This document shows positions 52,406 through 60,114 of a stretch of DNA of 64,000 bases, in pieces; the stretch's first letter is position 1; every line of letters begins with the position of its first letter. The DNA is from Streptomyces griseoloalbus (GTDB taxonomy: Bacteria > Actinomycetota > Actinomycetes > Streptomycetales > Streptomycetaceae), in the NCBI GenBank assembly GCA_014650015.1, contig BMUD01000010.1:186001-250000 (forward strand), given 5' to 3'. Below the pieces are notes generated by a model. It was not told the DNA's origin. It searched no databases and was given only the letters and a program-made list of their open reading frames with translations. A program made the position numbers and the translations under genes.

Positions 52406-54472
52406 TCAGCCGACGAGGTGACTGCCGATGGACCGGGCGACTTCATCGTGGGCGAGGTACTCCGTGATGCTGTGGGCCCGGTCGCGGGCGTTGACGACGG
52501 CGAGGTCCGTCGGGCCGTCCGCCCAGTCGTCGGCCAGCGGGCATCCGATGGCCACCGCGTCGGTCGGGCACCACGCGTTCAGCCAGTCCGCCACCCTCTC
52601 CGGGGTTTTCGGCCCGCCGGACAGCAGCCGGCGGTACACGCTGTTCATCCCGAGAGGACTGCCCACCGTGGTCAGGTGGACGACCTCCACACCGGGCGAC
52701 AGCCGAGTCAGGAGATCCATGCCGACCACCGTGCCCAGACTGTGGCTGACGAGCACCATCTCGCCCTCGTCCGGCACTGTCTCGAGTACGCAGCCCAGGA
52801 CCTCCTCGCGGATCCGCTGGTCGTCGAGGTAGGCGGCCACGTCGCGGAAGACGAGGGAGATGGTCCATGCGTCGAGTTCGCTTCTGGCCGCCAGCCAGCC
52901 CAGACGCCGCCACACGGCGCCGACCGTGGGGTCCATATTCAGTCTCTCGTCGGCCTGCTGCGTCTCGGGCGGTATGTACCACTTGGCGGAGGCCTCGCCG
53001 ATGATCTCCTCGTACACCGTCCGGGTGGTGGGGGACTCTGGTGTGCCGGCTGTAGGCGCCTCGGTGTCCAAGGCAACGGACTCGTGCATTCCGATGGCCT
53101 GCACCAGCCGGTCGCCGTAGAACGGGAACCAGATGTCCGCGGGATCGACTGTCGGCAGCCCGTCCCGGACGAGCCCTTGGTTGAGCCCCGCGGCCCATTG
53201 CCGCCGCAACGCGTTGGGGTCCTTGCCCTGCTGGGCGCGACCGTGCAGGAAGACGAGATGCCGCCTGCCGCCGAACGCGCTGTCCCGGGCGCGCAGCCCC
53301 GTCGCACGGGGGGCGACCGCCTCGACGGACGACCGCCCGACGGGAGCGGAGAGGGCAGTCGGCCCGGCGACGGCATCAGTGGTCGCGGGGACCGGCCCGG
53401 CGACGGCACCGGCGGCTCCGACGGCAGCAAGGGGACCGCCCAGCCCCGACTCCGGCCCCATGCCGGCCAGCAACTCCCGCTGCCCGGGGGTGAGCGGCAG
53501 CGACGCGACGTGCTTCAGGACGGAACTGATGCGCACCCCCTCGTTGGACACCCAGTCGATGGTGTCGTCGCCGTCGCCGGGCTGCCAGACCCGGCCGTCG
53601 GGGCGCAGGGTACGGCCCTGTTCATCGGTCCTGGGCACGCCGCTGTGGTGAAGGGCGATGACCTCCCACTGGTCGTTGAAGACCGGGGAGCCCGAGTTCC
53701 CGGGCTCGGTGTCCGTGCGGTAGTGGATGAAGTCGTCCAGGCGCACTTGCAGGGCGTTGTCACGTACGGCGATCTCCTTCAACCGTCCCATCGGGTGGCC
53801 GATGATGTTCACCGGCTCGCCGATCACCAGCTTGCCCATCTGGGTGCTGAGCCGGTGCCAGCCGAAGGCCTCACCCGGTGGCTTCTCGCCGGGGCCGGGG
53901 GCGACCGCGACCAGGGCGAAGTCGAGACGCTTGTCCGCCGTGAAGAAGCCGTCCGGGTCGAACTCCAGCCGGGTCGGCGGCTGCGGGGTGTTGTCGACGG
54001 TGACCTGGGCGTCGAACTCCACGAAGCAGTGCCGAGCGGCGTCCGCGTCGGGGAGGACATGATGGTTCGTCATCAGGAGGACCGGCGACACCAGGAAGCC
54101 GGTGCCGATCGGCAGCTCGCGACCGTTCTCCCGTGCCGAGATCCGGGCGATGCTGCGTGCCGCCCTGGCGCCGCGCGGCAGGAAGCTCCATGCCTGCAGT
54201 TCCTTGGACACGCCGAGGATTCGCTCGAACGCGGCGGACGGCGCCAGCGGTTCGGCGCGGACCGCCTCCATCACCATGGCGGCCGGCACGGCCTGCCGGT
54301 CGAGCAGGCGGGCCGCCCGCACCGCCAGTGCTTCCGGTGAATCGGGGAAACTGACGCCGGCCTCCTGCTGCCGCTCGACCTCTTGGCGCTGCTCGCTGGT
54401 CTCGTCGTACCGGGCGGCGGCGGCCGCCGCCTGGTGCTCCCGCTCATCGCGGGACCTGTTCATGACTTCCAT
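52406..54472 (-). CDS. Fusion of trypsin-like protease and alpha/beta-hydrolase
   Basis: A 688-residue two-enzyme protein. A charged helical N-terminus (1-95) precedes a trypsin-fold domain with TNHHVL (H138), RLDFALV (D184) and EPGNSGSPV (S260). An Ala/Pro linker (about 340-395) leads to an alpha/beta-hydrolase starting VFLHGRAQQGKDP, with nucleophile elbow VSHSLGTV (S578), TTVGSPLG and a C-terminal ARDRAHSITEYLAHDE. No signal peptide is seen. The trypsin part resembles leaderless protease modules in bacterial conflict systems. ATG 54472 has AAGGA upstream; GTG 54481 and ATG 54463 are alternatives. Confidence 0.85.
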   Translation of the reverse strand: MEVMNRSRDEREHQAAAAAARYDETSEQRQEVERQQEAGVSFPDSPEALAVRAARLLDRQAVPAAMVMEAVRAEPLAPSAAFERILGVSKELQAWSFLPRGARAARSIARISARENGRELPIGTGFLVSPVLLMTNHHVLPDADAARHCFVEFDAQVTVDNTPQPPTRLEFDPDGFFTADKRLDFALVAVAPGPGEKPPGEAFGWHRLSTQMGKLVIGEPVNIIGHPMGRLKEIAVRDNALQVRLDDFIHYRTDTEPGNSGSPVFNDQWEVIALHHSGVPRTDEQGRTLRPDGRVWQPGDGDDTIDWVSNEGVRISSVLKHVASLPLTPGQRELLAGMGPESGLGGPLAAVGAAGAVAGPVPATTDAVAGPTALSAPVGRSSVEAVAPRATGLRARDSAFGGRRHLVFLHGRAQQGKDPNALRRQWAAGLNQGLVRDGLPTVDPADIWFPFYGDRLVQAIGMHESVALDTEAPTAGTPESPTTRTVYEEIIGEASAKWYIPPETQQADERLNMDPTVGAVWRRLGWLAARSELDAWTISLVFRDVAAYLDDQRIREEVLGCVLETVPDEGEMVLVSHSLGTVVGMDLLTRLSPGVEVVHLTTVGSPLGMNSVYRRLLSGGPKTPERVADWLNAWCPTDAVAIGCPLADDWADGPTDLAVVNARDRAHSITEYLAHDEVARSIGSHLVG

Positions 54473-55085
54473 GATCTTCACCGTCCTTGGAGGGGGCGAA
54501 CGGCACGAGGGGGATCACCGGCCGGCAAGAGCCACCCGGCCCGTCCGACGTTCGCCCGGAGGCAGGACGCCGTGGGGGACGCGAACCGGGCTCGTAGCGG
54601 TGTTCCTCCACAAGGCCTTGAGGTGGTTCGGCGGGGCCGGAGAAGTCGTGTCGTCCCCGCGGCCGTCGGGGCGAGCCCGACTCGGTCCGTCGGCCCGCGC
54701 CGCGCGTATCGCACGGGCGAAAGGTGGCCGAGGGGCTGCGCCGACGGGCAGGACGACCGGCGAACGCCGGGTCGGCCGGGCCGCATGCCCGCTCCCTTCC
54801 ATGGTGCGCCTCGTGAGGAAGCACGTCGACCCACGGCGGCCGGCCCTGAATGCCGCAGGCCGACGTGTTCTCCCCCTGCAACTCACCCGGGGGAAGGCCG
54901 CCCGCCGGCCCACGAAGCGCCTTGCGGGCTTTCGCGGGCAGGAGGATCGTGGTAAAGGAGCCGACCGAATCATCGGCGAACGCGGCATCGTGCCGCGGCA
55001 CGGCAGACCCGCCGAATCGCATACCGAGCCCCGCCGTGCAACGGCGCGAGTCCGCGACCGGACAGCGCACAGAGCGGAGAAGGCA
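54473..55085. other. Divergent intergenic region before the subtilase
   Basis: About 610 bases between the protease-hydrolase and subtilase genes. The subtilase frame is open far upstream, but GGAGAAGG directly before ATG 55086 fixes its start. I see no further gene; promoters of both divergent genes must lie here. Confidence 0.4.
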
Positions 55086-56411
55086 ATGAACGGGCCGACC
55101 GGCGACCCCCGGGCGAACAGCCCGAGCGGGCCGAAGCTCACAGGAAACGCGAAACGGACATACACCGGCCGGTATGTGGTCCTCCTGGACCAGAGGGAGC
55201 CGAACCAGGGCCTGGAAACCCTGCGTTCCGCCGCCGGCATCACCACGGTCGAGCGGGTGTCGGGAGCCGCCCCCGACGACTCCACACAGCTCCTCGCCCG
55301 CGCCGACGCCTCGGTGCTCTTCGACAACCTCGGCGTAGCGGTGGTCGAGACCGAACCGGACCAGCGGCACGCGCTGGTGACCGCGGCCGAGGCGGACCCC
55401 ACCATCATCGCGGCGGAGCCGGAACGCTACGTGTACGCCTCGGTCATCACCGAGGCCGAACGGACGACGACGCACTTCTTCCCGGCATACCGGAGCGACG
55501 ACGAGGAGATCGCCCGGCAGGCCAGGGCCAGAGCTGCCGTGTTCATCGGACCCGCCTGGGACGAAATGAACACCACGTGGGGTATTCAGGCGATCCGGGC
55601 CAACTCCTCCACACTGACCGGACACGACGTCAAGATCGCCGTACTGGACACCGGCGTGGACACCGACCACCCGGACCTGACCGGGTGTGTGAAGGAAACG
55701 GCCTCGTTCGTCCCGGGCGAGACAGTCGACGACGGCAACGGCCACGGCACGCACTGCATCGGCACCGTGGCAGGCCCGGCCGACCCGGCGAACGCCATTC
55801 GTTACGGGGTCGCCGTTGGAGCCGGAGTCCTCGCCGGCAAGGTACTCAGCAATGAGGGCGAGGGAACGGACGGCCAGATCCTGGCAGGCATGTCATGGGC
55901 CGTGTCCCGCGGTGCCCGGGTGATCTCCTTGTCGCTCGGCGCGGAGGCCGAACCGGGTGAGCCCTTCCCGCAGACCTACGAGAACGTGGCCCTGCGCGCT
56001 CTCCGGCTCGGCACGGTGGTGGTCGCCGCGGCCGGGAACGAGAGCAGGCGGCCGGGCATGGTCAAGCCGGTCGGCAGGCCCGCCAACTGCCCGTCCATTC
56101 TCGCCGTCGCGGCGCTGGGCCAGGATCTGGCCACCGCGTACTTCTCGTGCGGCGCCATCAACGGCGAGGGCGGCGAGGTGAACATCGCCGCGCCCGGTGT
56201 GGGCGTGCTCTCGGCGGCCCCCGGCGGCACGTACGCGACGATGGCGGGCACCAGTATGGCCACACCCCATGTCGCGGGCGCCCTCGCGCTGTTCGCCGAG
56301 GCGCACCCCGACGACTCGGCGGACGAACTGTGCGGACGCCTGCTGTCCAGTGCCCACCCACTGCCGCAGCCTGTCGAGGACATCGGCACCGGACTGCTCC
56401 AGGCTCCGTGA
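55086..56411 (+). CDS. Subtilisin-family (S8) protease without signal peptide
   Basis: A 441-residue subtilase. Residues about 25-120 look like an I9-type propeptide (TGRYVVLLDQREPNQGLETL; NLGVAVVETEPDQRHALVTA). The S8 domain has DTGVDTDHPDL (D188), GNGHGTHCIG (H220), AAAGNES (N318) and GTSMATPHVAG (S390). No Sec signal is present, so it acts in the cytoplasm or leaves by a non-classical route. The start is ATG 55086 with GGAGAAGG. Its stop overlaps the GTG of a small I9-like gene (GTGA), coupling the two. Confidence 0.9.
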   Translation: MNGPTGDPRANSPSGPKLTGNAKRTYTGRYVVLLDQREPNQGLETLRSAAGITTVERVSGAAPDDSTQLLARADASVLFDNLGVAVVETEPDQRHALVTAAEADPTIIAAEPERYVYASVITEAERTTTHFFPAYRSDDEEIARQARARAAVFIGPAWDEMNTTWGIQAIRANSSTLTGHDVKIAVLDTGVDTDHPDLTGCVKETASFVPGETVDDGNGHGTHCIGTVAGPADPANAIRYGVAVGAGVLAGKVLSNEGEGTDGQILAGMSWAVSRGARVISLSLGAEAEPGEPFPQTYENVALRALRLGTVVVAAAGNESRRPGMVKPVGRPANCPSILAVAALGQDLATAYFSCGAINGEGGEVNIAAPGVGVLSAAPGGTYATMAGTSMATPHVAGALALFAEAHPDDSADELCGRLLSSAHPLPQPVEDIGTGLLQAP

Positions 56412-56656
56412 GCGGGGCGGACACCTCCCCTCAGGTCGGGGTCATTCTCTCCGTCGACCCCGACCGGTTCACGCGGACGGTGGAGGCCGCCCGCCGGGCA
56501 GGGCTGCACGTGACGAGCGAACAGCCGCTGCTCGGCTCCCTGTCGGGGACCGTGGCGGAGAACCGCATCCCCGCCCTGGCCGCCGTCGACGGCGTTCTGT
56601 CGGTGGACCGCGACCGCCCGGTCTCCCTGCCGCCCCCCGACACACCGGTCCCATAA
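56408..56656 (+). CDS. Free-standing I9-like (propeptide/inhibitor-type) protein
   Basis: An 82-residue protein with the fold pattern of subtilase propeptides: QVGVILSVDPDRFTRTVEAA, then GLHVTSEQPLLGSLSGTVAE and IPALAAVDGVLSVDRD. Homologues are sometimes annotated as ketohydroxyglutarate aldolase without basis. GTG 56408 overlaps the subtilase stop by 4 bases, strongly suggesting that it folds, inhibits or delivers that protease. The subtilase already has its own I9-like segment, so this is an extra copy. Confidence 0.75.
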   Translation: MSGADTSPQVGVILSVDPDRFTRTVEAARRAGLHVTSEQPLLGSLSGTVAENRIPALAAVDGVLSVDRDRPVSLPPPDTPVP

Positions 56657-56766
56657 CCTCGTTCGCCGGCCGGGGCGTGCAACCGAGCGGCGGCGAGGCA
56701 GGGGCCATGAACGGCACCGGTCACAGCGGCCGCGGGGGTCCCGCCGAGGACGGACTCCGGATACTC

Positions 56767-56835
56767 GTCGGGGACGTCGGGGACGTCGGGGACGTCGGGG
56801 ACGGCTGCGGGACGGCTGCGGGACGGCTGCGGGAC
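56767..56835 (+). repeat. Two adjoining GC-rich tandem repeats
   Basis: Four perfect copies of the 9-mer GTCGGGGAC (56767-56802) run directly into three perfect copies of the 11-mer GGCTGCGGGAC (56803-56835). They fall in a roughly 330-base gap between the I9-like gene and the convergent helicase gene. A frame from ATG 56707 reads through them as repeated GDV, but I do not consider it a proven gene. Confidence 0.85.
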
Positions 56836-56992
56836 GGCCGCGGGGCGGCGGCGACGGCTGCCGTGCCCAAGGGCGCAGCGGCAGCCGTCGACGGGCGGAT
56901 TGTGTCAACAGTCCGTCGACGGGGGCCTGTTTGGCACCATCAGCCGGAGCCCCGGGCAACGCACTTCCGGTCCAGCGGCTTTCCGCGCCTGG

Positions 56993-58294
56993 TCAGCGGC
57001 CCTTGCGTACCCGGGCCGCCGCGCGGGCTTCCGCGGTCCTGCGGGCCTCGGCGGTCTTGCGGGACTCCTTCGAGGCTCGGCCCGGACGGGTGCCGAGACC
57101 GCGGAAGGGGGCGTTGCCGCCGCTGTCTCTCGCTCCGGCCGGCGGGCGCTTCGCGCCGGTGATGGCGGTCAGCTTCTCCTCACCGGAGCGCACCGGGGTG
57201 ACCGTCGGCCGGATCCCGGCCTCGGACATCATCCGGTTCACGTCGCTCCGCTGCCCGGGAGTGACCAGGGTGACCACGCTCCCGGACCGCCCGGCGCGCG
57301 CCGTGCGACCGCCACGGTGCAGGTAGTCCTTGGCGTCGGCCGGCGGATCGACGTTGACGACGAGGTCGAGCGCGTCGACGTGGATGCCCCGTGCCGCGAC
57401 GTTGGTGGCCACCAGCACGGTGATCTCACCGTCCACGAACCGGCCGAGCGTGTGCGTGCGCTGCGGCTGCGACTTCCCGCTGTGCAGGGCCGCCGCCCGC
57501 AGGCCGCTGGCCCGCAGGTGACGGGTGAACTGGTCGACGCCGGCCTTGGTGTCCAGGAACATCAGCACCCGGCCGTCCCGTGCGGCGATCTCGGTCGCGG
57601 TGGCGTACTTGTCGGCGGGGTGAATCGTCAGGACGTGGTGTTCCATCGTGGTGACCGAGCCCGCCACCGGGTCGACCGACGCGAGAACCGGCTCACGCAG
57701 GTGGCTCCGCACCAACTGGTCGACGTCGCGGTCGAGTGTGGCGGAGAACAGCAGCCGCTGCCCGTCGGAGGGCACCTGGTCCAGGATGTCCGAGACCTGC
57801 GGCAGGAACCCCAGGTCACACATCTGGTCCGCCTCGTCCAGCACCGTGATCCGTACGCGATCCAGGTGGCATTCCCGGCGCGACACCAGGTCGGCCAGCC
57901 GTCCCGGCGTCGCGATGACCACGTCGACGCCGTTCCGCAGCAGCGCCGTCTGCCGGTTGATCGACAGCCCGCCGACCACCGTCGCCAGCCGCACGTTCAG
58001 CGCCTGCGCGTACGGCGCCAGCGCGTCGCTCACCTGCTGCGCGAGTTCTCGCGTCGACACCAGGACCAGTGCGAGCGGCCGCTTCGGCACCGCGCGCAGG
58101 CCTGCCGTCCGGACGAGCAGGGCGAGCCCGAAGGCCAGCGTCTTGCCGGAGCCGGTGCGCGCGCGGCCGAGGACGTCGCGCCCGGCCAACGCGTCGGGCA
58201 AAGCCGCTGCCTGGATCGGGAACGGCTTCGTCACGCCGAGGCCGGTCATCGTCTTCAACAGCTCCGGCGGCAGCCCGAGCGCGTCGAAGGACAC
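56993..58294 (-). CDS. DEAD-box RNA helicase, RhlE-like
   Basis: A 433-residue ATP-dependent RNA helicase. Motifs in order: FPIQ (Q), ARTGSGKT (I), STREL (Ia), TPGR (Ib), DEAD (II), SAT (III), ATNVAARG (V) and HRGGRTARAG (VI), then a basic C-terminal tail (KESRKTAEARRTAEARAAAR). The N-terminus MSFDALGLPPELL matches RhlE, supporting GTG 58294 although its ribosome binding site is poor. The frame is open 38 codons further upstream to an ATC preceded by a perfect AGGAAGG. A hairpin lies in the presumed leader. Likely roles are RNA remodelling and cold adaptation. Confidence 0.92.
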   Translation of the reverse strand: MSFDALGLPPELLKTMTGLGVTKPFPIQAAALPDALAGRDVLGRARTGSGKTLAFGLALLVRTAGLRAVPKRPLALVLVSTRELAQQVSDALAPYAQALNVRLATVVGGLSINRQTALLRNGVDVVIATPGRLADLVSRRECHLDRVRITVLDEADQMCDLGFLPQVSDILDQVPSDGQRLLFSATLDRDVDQLVRSHLREPVLASVDPVAGSVTTMEHHVLTIHPADKYATATEIAARDGRVLMFLDTKAGVDQFTRHLRASGLRAAALHSGKSQPQRTHTLGRFVDGEITVLVATNVAARGIHVDALDLVVNVDPPADAKDYLHRGGRTARAGRSGSVVTLVTPGQRSDVNRMMSEAGIRPTVTPVRSGEEKLTAITGAKRPPAGARDSGGNAPFRGLGTRPGRASKESRKTAEARRTAEARAAARVRKGR

Positions 58295-58438
58295 GGCCGG
58301 TGGCCGGCCCGGTGATACAGCTTGCGCCGGGAACCCGTCCTGTGGCGCTGTCGCTCGCCGGGACCCGCCGGCCCGGGCGACTCCGGGGACAGACTGCTTC
58401 GCGTTGATGGGGAACCTTCCTGATCAGGCGCCCGGAAC

Positions 58439-58475
58439 GCACCGGGCCCGTACCCCTCGGTACGGGCCCCGGTGC
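58439..58475. terminator. 16-bp hairpin upstream of the helicase gene
   Basis: GCACCGGGCCCGTACC pairs with GGTACGGGCCCCGGTGC (one bulged base) around a 4-nt loop. Situated 145 bases upstream of the helicase start, it may be a leader attenuator or a terminator for an unseen transcript. Confidence 0.65.
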
Positions 58476-58476
58476 T

Positions 58477-58797
58477 TCGAAGCGTCGTCCCAGCCTACCA
58501 GTGGGCACCGGGGCGCCCGCCGGACCGCGCAGGCTGCGGACCGGCGGTCCCGCGGGCACGGATGCCCTGTTCGGCGCCCCGAGGCGGTCGCCGGTGGCGG
58601 ACTGCTCCGCCCGCCCCGCGTCGGAGCCGGCGTCCCGCCCGGCGGCAGGCGCGGGGCCCGTCAGTTCCGCCCTCGTGCACCGCTGCCCCGCCCCGCCCGT
58701 GCCCAGTCCCTGGTCCCTCCGGCGCAGACGCCGGCGAGCCGCGGCCCGCCGCTGCCGCTACAGGAGGAGAACCAGCTCGAATTGGCTGACCGGAGTA
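58477..58797. other. Gene-less stretch between helicase leader and LacI regulator
   Basis: About 320 bases. Both flanking genes are on the minus strand: the LacI gene ends at 58798 and the helicase promoter should lie here. I see no gene or repeat. Confidence 0.4.
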
Positions 58798-59811
58798 CTA
58801 GGACGACTCGCGCACCACCAGTTCCGTCGGCAGCGTCAGCTGCTGCCGAGGTGCACCGTGCTGGGTGATGTCGGTGAGGATCCGGGCCATCGTCCGGCCC
58901 AGTTCCTCCACCGGCTGACGTACCGTCGTCAGAGGCGGACTGGTGTGGCGGGCGAGGACGGAATCCTCGAATCCGACGACGGCGACATCGCCGGGCACCT
59001 GTCGTTTCCGACGGCGCAGTTCGGCCAGGGCACCGACCGCCATGAGGTCGGAGGCGGCGAAGACGGCGTCCAGATCGGGGGCGCGTTCAAGAAGCGAACG
59101 CATGGCGCGGCTGCCGCCCTCCTCCGTGAAGTCCCCCGTCTCGACCAGGAGTTCGTTCGCCGTCAGACCCGCCTCGTCATGGGCGGTACGCCATCCGGCG
59201 AGCCGGCTGCGGCCGACGTCCATGTCCTGGGGGCCGGTGATCGTGGCGATCCTCGTCCTGCCGCTGCGCAGCAGATGCCGGACTGCCTCGGCGGCCCCTC
59301 CGGCGTTGTCGGAGTTGACGTAGCTCAGCTGTTCGCCCGCGTCCCGGCGGCCGGCCAGTACGGTGGGCAGGCCCATCTCCTCCAGCATGCCGGGCAGCCG
59401 GTCCTCGGAGTGGACGGAGACCAGGAGGACGCCGTCCACGCGGCGCGTGGCCACCGACTCGGTCAGCTGGTCCCGCTCGGCCTGGTCGCGCACGAGCATG
59501 AGCTGCAGCTGAGTCCGGCTTTCGGCGAGGGCGCCGCTCACGCCCCGGATCAACGCGGCGAAGAACGGCTCCGAGCCGAGCCGGCTCTCCGATTCCGGGA
59601 TCACCAGGGCCACGGCGTTGGTGCGGTTGGTGACCAGGCCACGGGCGACCGAGTTGGGAACGTAGTTGAGCTCCTTGATCGCCGCCAGGACTCTGCTGCG
59701 GGCGTCGGCGCTGACCAGATCGGAGCCGTTGACAACGCGGGAGACCGTGGTGCGACCGACGCCGGCACGGGCGGCGACCGTTTTGATCGTGGGCCGGCGG
59801 TTCCCAGCCAT
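58798..59811 (-). CDS. LacI-family regulator of the divergent ceb-like operon
   Basis: A 337-residue LacI/CebR-like repressor. HTH: PTIKTVAARAGVGRTTVSRV; hinge YVPNSVARGLVTNR; then a sugar-binding domain. It is paralogous to the regulator at 44126-45148, but the recognition helix and hinge differ. It is divergent from the solute-binding/permease/beta-glucosidase operon and probably represses it by binding the two GGGAACGTGCCC-type boxes between them, released by a cello-oligosaccharide or other beta-glucoside. The start is ATG 59811 with GGGAGGGGAG upstream. Confidence 0.9.
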   Translation of the reverse strand: MAGNRRPTIKTVAARAGVGRTTVSRVVNGSDLVSADARSRVLAAIKELNYVPNSVARGLVTNRTNAVALVIPESESRLGSEPFFAALIRGVSGALAESRTQLQLMLVRDQAERDQLTESVATRRVDGVLLVSVHSEDRLPGMLEEMGLPTVLAGRRDAGEQLSYVNSDNAGGAAEAVRHLLRSGRTRIATITGPQDMDVGRSRLAGWRTAHDEAGLTANELLVETGDFTEEGGSRAMRSLLERAPDLDAVFAASDLMAVGALAELRRRKRQVPGDVAVVGFEDSVLARHTSPPLTTVRQPVEELGRTMARILTDITQHGAPRQQLTLPTELVVRESS

Positions 59812-59960
59812 GCACTCCCCTCCCTCGGCGGCCGCGGCGGTGCCGGCCGCGGGGGTGACCAGCGGCAATTGTTGCAGATGCCGCCGTGGACGGAGCACCC
59901 CCCAAGTTGTCGAACCGGGTTCCGGGCAGCAGGGCCGGAGGAGGAGTTGGTTTCAAGTTA

Positions 59961-60037
59961 TTGACAGATCGGCTCTCGAGCACGAGTCTTCGATGCGCCG
60001 GTGGGAACGTGCCCACCGTTGATTGGGCACGTTCCCA
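59961..60037 (+). promoter_or_regulatory. Promoter and paired variant operators of the ceb-like operon
   Basis: TTGACA at 59961-59966 (-10 weak, GAGTCT at 59984). TGGGAACGTGCCCA (60002-60015) and its exact reverse complement TGGGCACGTTCCCA (60024-60037) follow, centred 22 bp apart. They differ from the canonical CebR box in the central six bases. The two copies together could also form a 14-bp stem. Confidence 0.75.
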
Positions 60038-60114
60038 TCCGATTGTCAGAGCCGCTGTAGTCATCGCAGAAGTCGTCACTCCGATGTGTCAGCGCCGTCG
60101 CTAGGAGGAGATCC

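Noticed and set aside
52337-54340. 667-codon plus-strand frame opposite the trypsin-hydrolase fusion
   Set aside because: No motif, no ribosome binding site, and the minus strand encodes two well-defined catalytic domains there.
56707-57162. Plus-strand frame reading through the tandem repeats with GDV repeats
   Set aside because: It runs into the oppositely oriented helicase gene and lacks any recognisable domain; the repeat is better described as DNA.
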